DNA of 6,171 bases, taken from positions 1 to 6,171 of the forward strand of contig JAGLQT010000003.1 of assembly GCA_023136715.1 (NCBI GenBank), in the 5' to 3' direction. The position numbers and the translations under genes were made by a program. Positions 5,950-6,171 of this stretch are shown in pieces. The first letter of the stretch is position 1; the number at the start of each line of letters is the position of its first letter. The stretch comes from Gammaproteobacteria bacterium. Its GTDB lineage: Bacteria; Pseudomonadota; Gammaproteobacteria; SZUA-229. Below the pieces are notes generated by a model that saw nothing but the letters and a program-made list of their open reading frames with translations, was not told the origin of the DNA and ran no database searches.

Positions 5950-6171
5950 TTAAATAAAGGTCACAGCTACCTGAAAGAGTTTTTCAACTTCATGAATTTT
6001 TTTCTTATCGAGTAAAAACAGAATCAGATGATCTTCAGCTTTAATCACAATATCGTGATGCGCCATCATTACCTCATCACCGCGAACCAGCGCACCAATC
6101 GCTGCACCTTCGGGCAATTTTATTTCATCTATGCGACGACCAACCACCTTAGATGTTTTACTGTCACCGTG
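5950..6171 (-). CDS. trkA: TrkA, NAD-binding regulatory subunit of Trk (C-terminal 73 residues only)
   Basis: TrkA is a peripheral cytoplasmic protein with two RCK domains that gates TrkH. Only the C-terminal 73 residues and the TAA stop lie in the window. The frame is open through base 6171, so no start is visible. The full protein is about 458 residues in E. coli. The visible part begins HGDSKTSKVVGRRIDEIKLP and goes on through GAAIGALVRGDEV, DHLILFL and KKKIHEVEKLFQ. This is the second TrkA_C domain and closely resembles the end of E. coli TrkA. It lies 7 nt upstream of trkH and is probably the first visible member of the trkA-trkH-acyltransferase-ttcA run. Confidence 0.95.
   Translation of the reverse strand, partial: HGDSKTSKVVGRRIDEIKLPEGAAIGALVRGDEVMMAHHDIVIKAEDHLILFLLDKKKIHEVEKLFQVAVTFI

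Overview
The window is a piece of a gammaproteobacterial chromosome with moderate GC by eye. TtcA, Dtd, TrkH and TrkA are all closely similar to the enterobacterial or gammaproteobacterial versions as I remember them, and the hisB-hisH-hisA order is typical of that class. The species cannot be named from this window. All recognised protein genes lie on the minus strand. The one clear plus-strand gene is a small RNA.

Right to left, in the direction of transcription, the first block is a tightly packed run. It holds the 3' end of trkA (K+ uptake regulator, 5950-6171), trkH (K+ channel subunit, 4491-5942), a late lipid A acyltransferase (3548-4489) and ttcA (tRNA 2-thiocytidine synthesis, 2734-3555). 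Gaps are 7 nt and 1 nt, followed by an 8-nt overlap, so co-transcription and translational coupling are likely. The second block is dtd (1995-2432), hisB (1370-1963), hisH (693-1364) and hisA (1-668, cut by the window edge). A D-aminoacyl-tRNA deacylase gene therefore heads a histidine biosynthesis operon.

The most interesting part is the roughly 300-bp gap between dtd and ttcA (2433-2733), which has no protein gene. On the plus strand it carries a complete small-RNA gene of the CsrB/RsmY/RsmZ type. The parts, in order, are an 18-bp palindrome TGTAGG-N6-CCTACA resembling the GacA/UvrY/LetA box, a plausible -10 element, about 165 nt holding 12 GGA triplets (11 in the ANGGA context bound by CsrA/RsmA proteins), and a strong intrinsic terminator with a 9-bp stem and T-tract. 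The predicted RNA is about 190 nt long. It would sequester the translational regulator CsrA/RsmA under control of a GacS/GacA-type two-component system, neither of which is encoded in this window. The RNA is divergent from dtd-his and convergent with ttcA.
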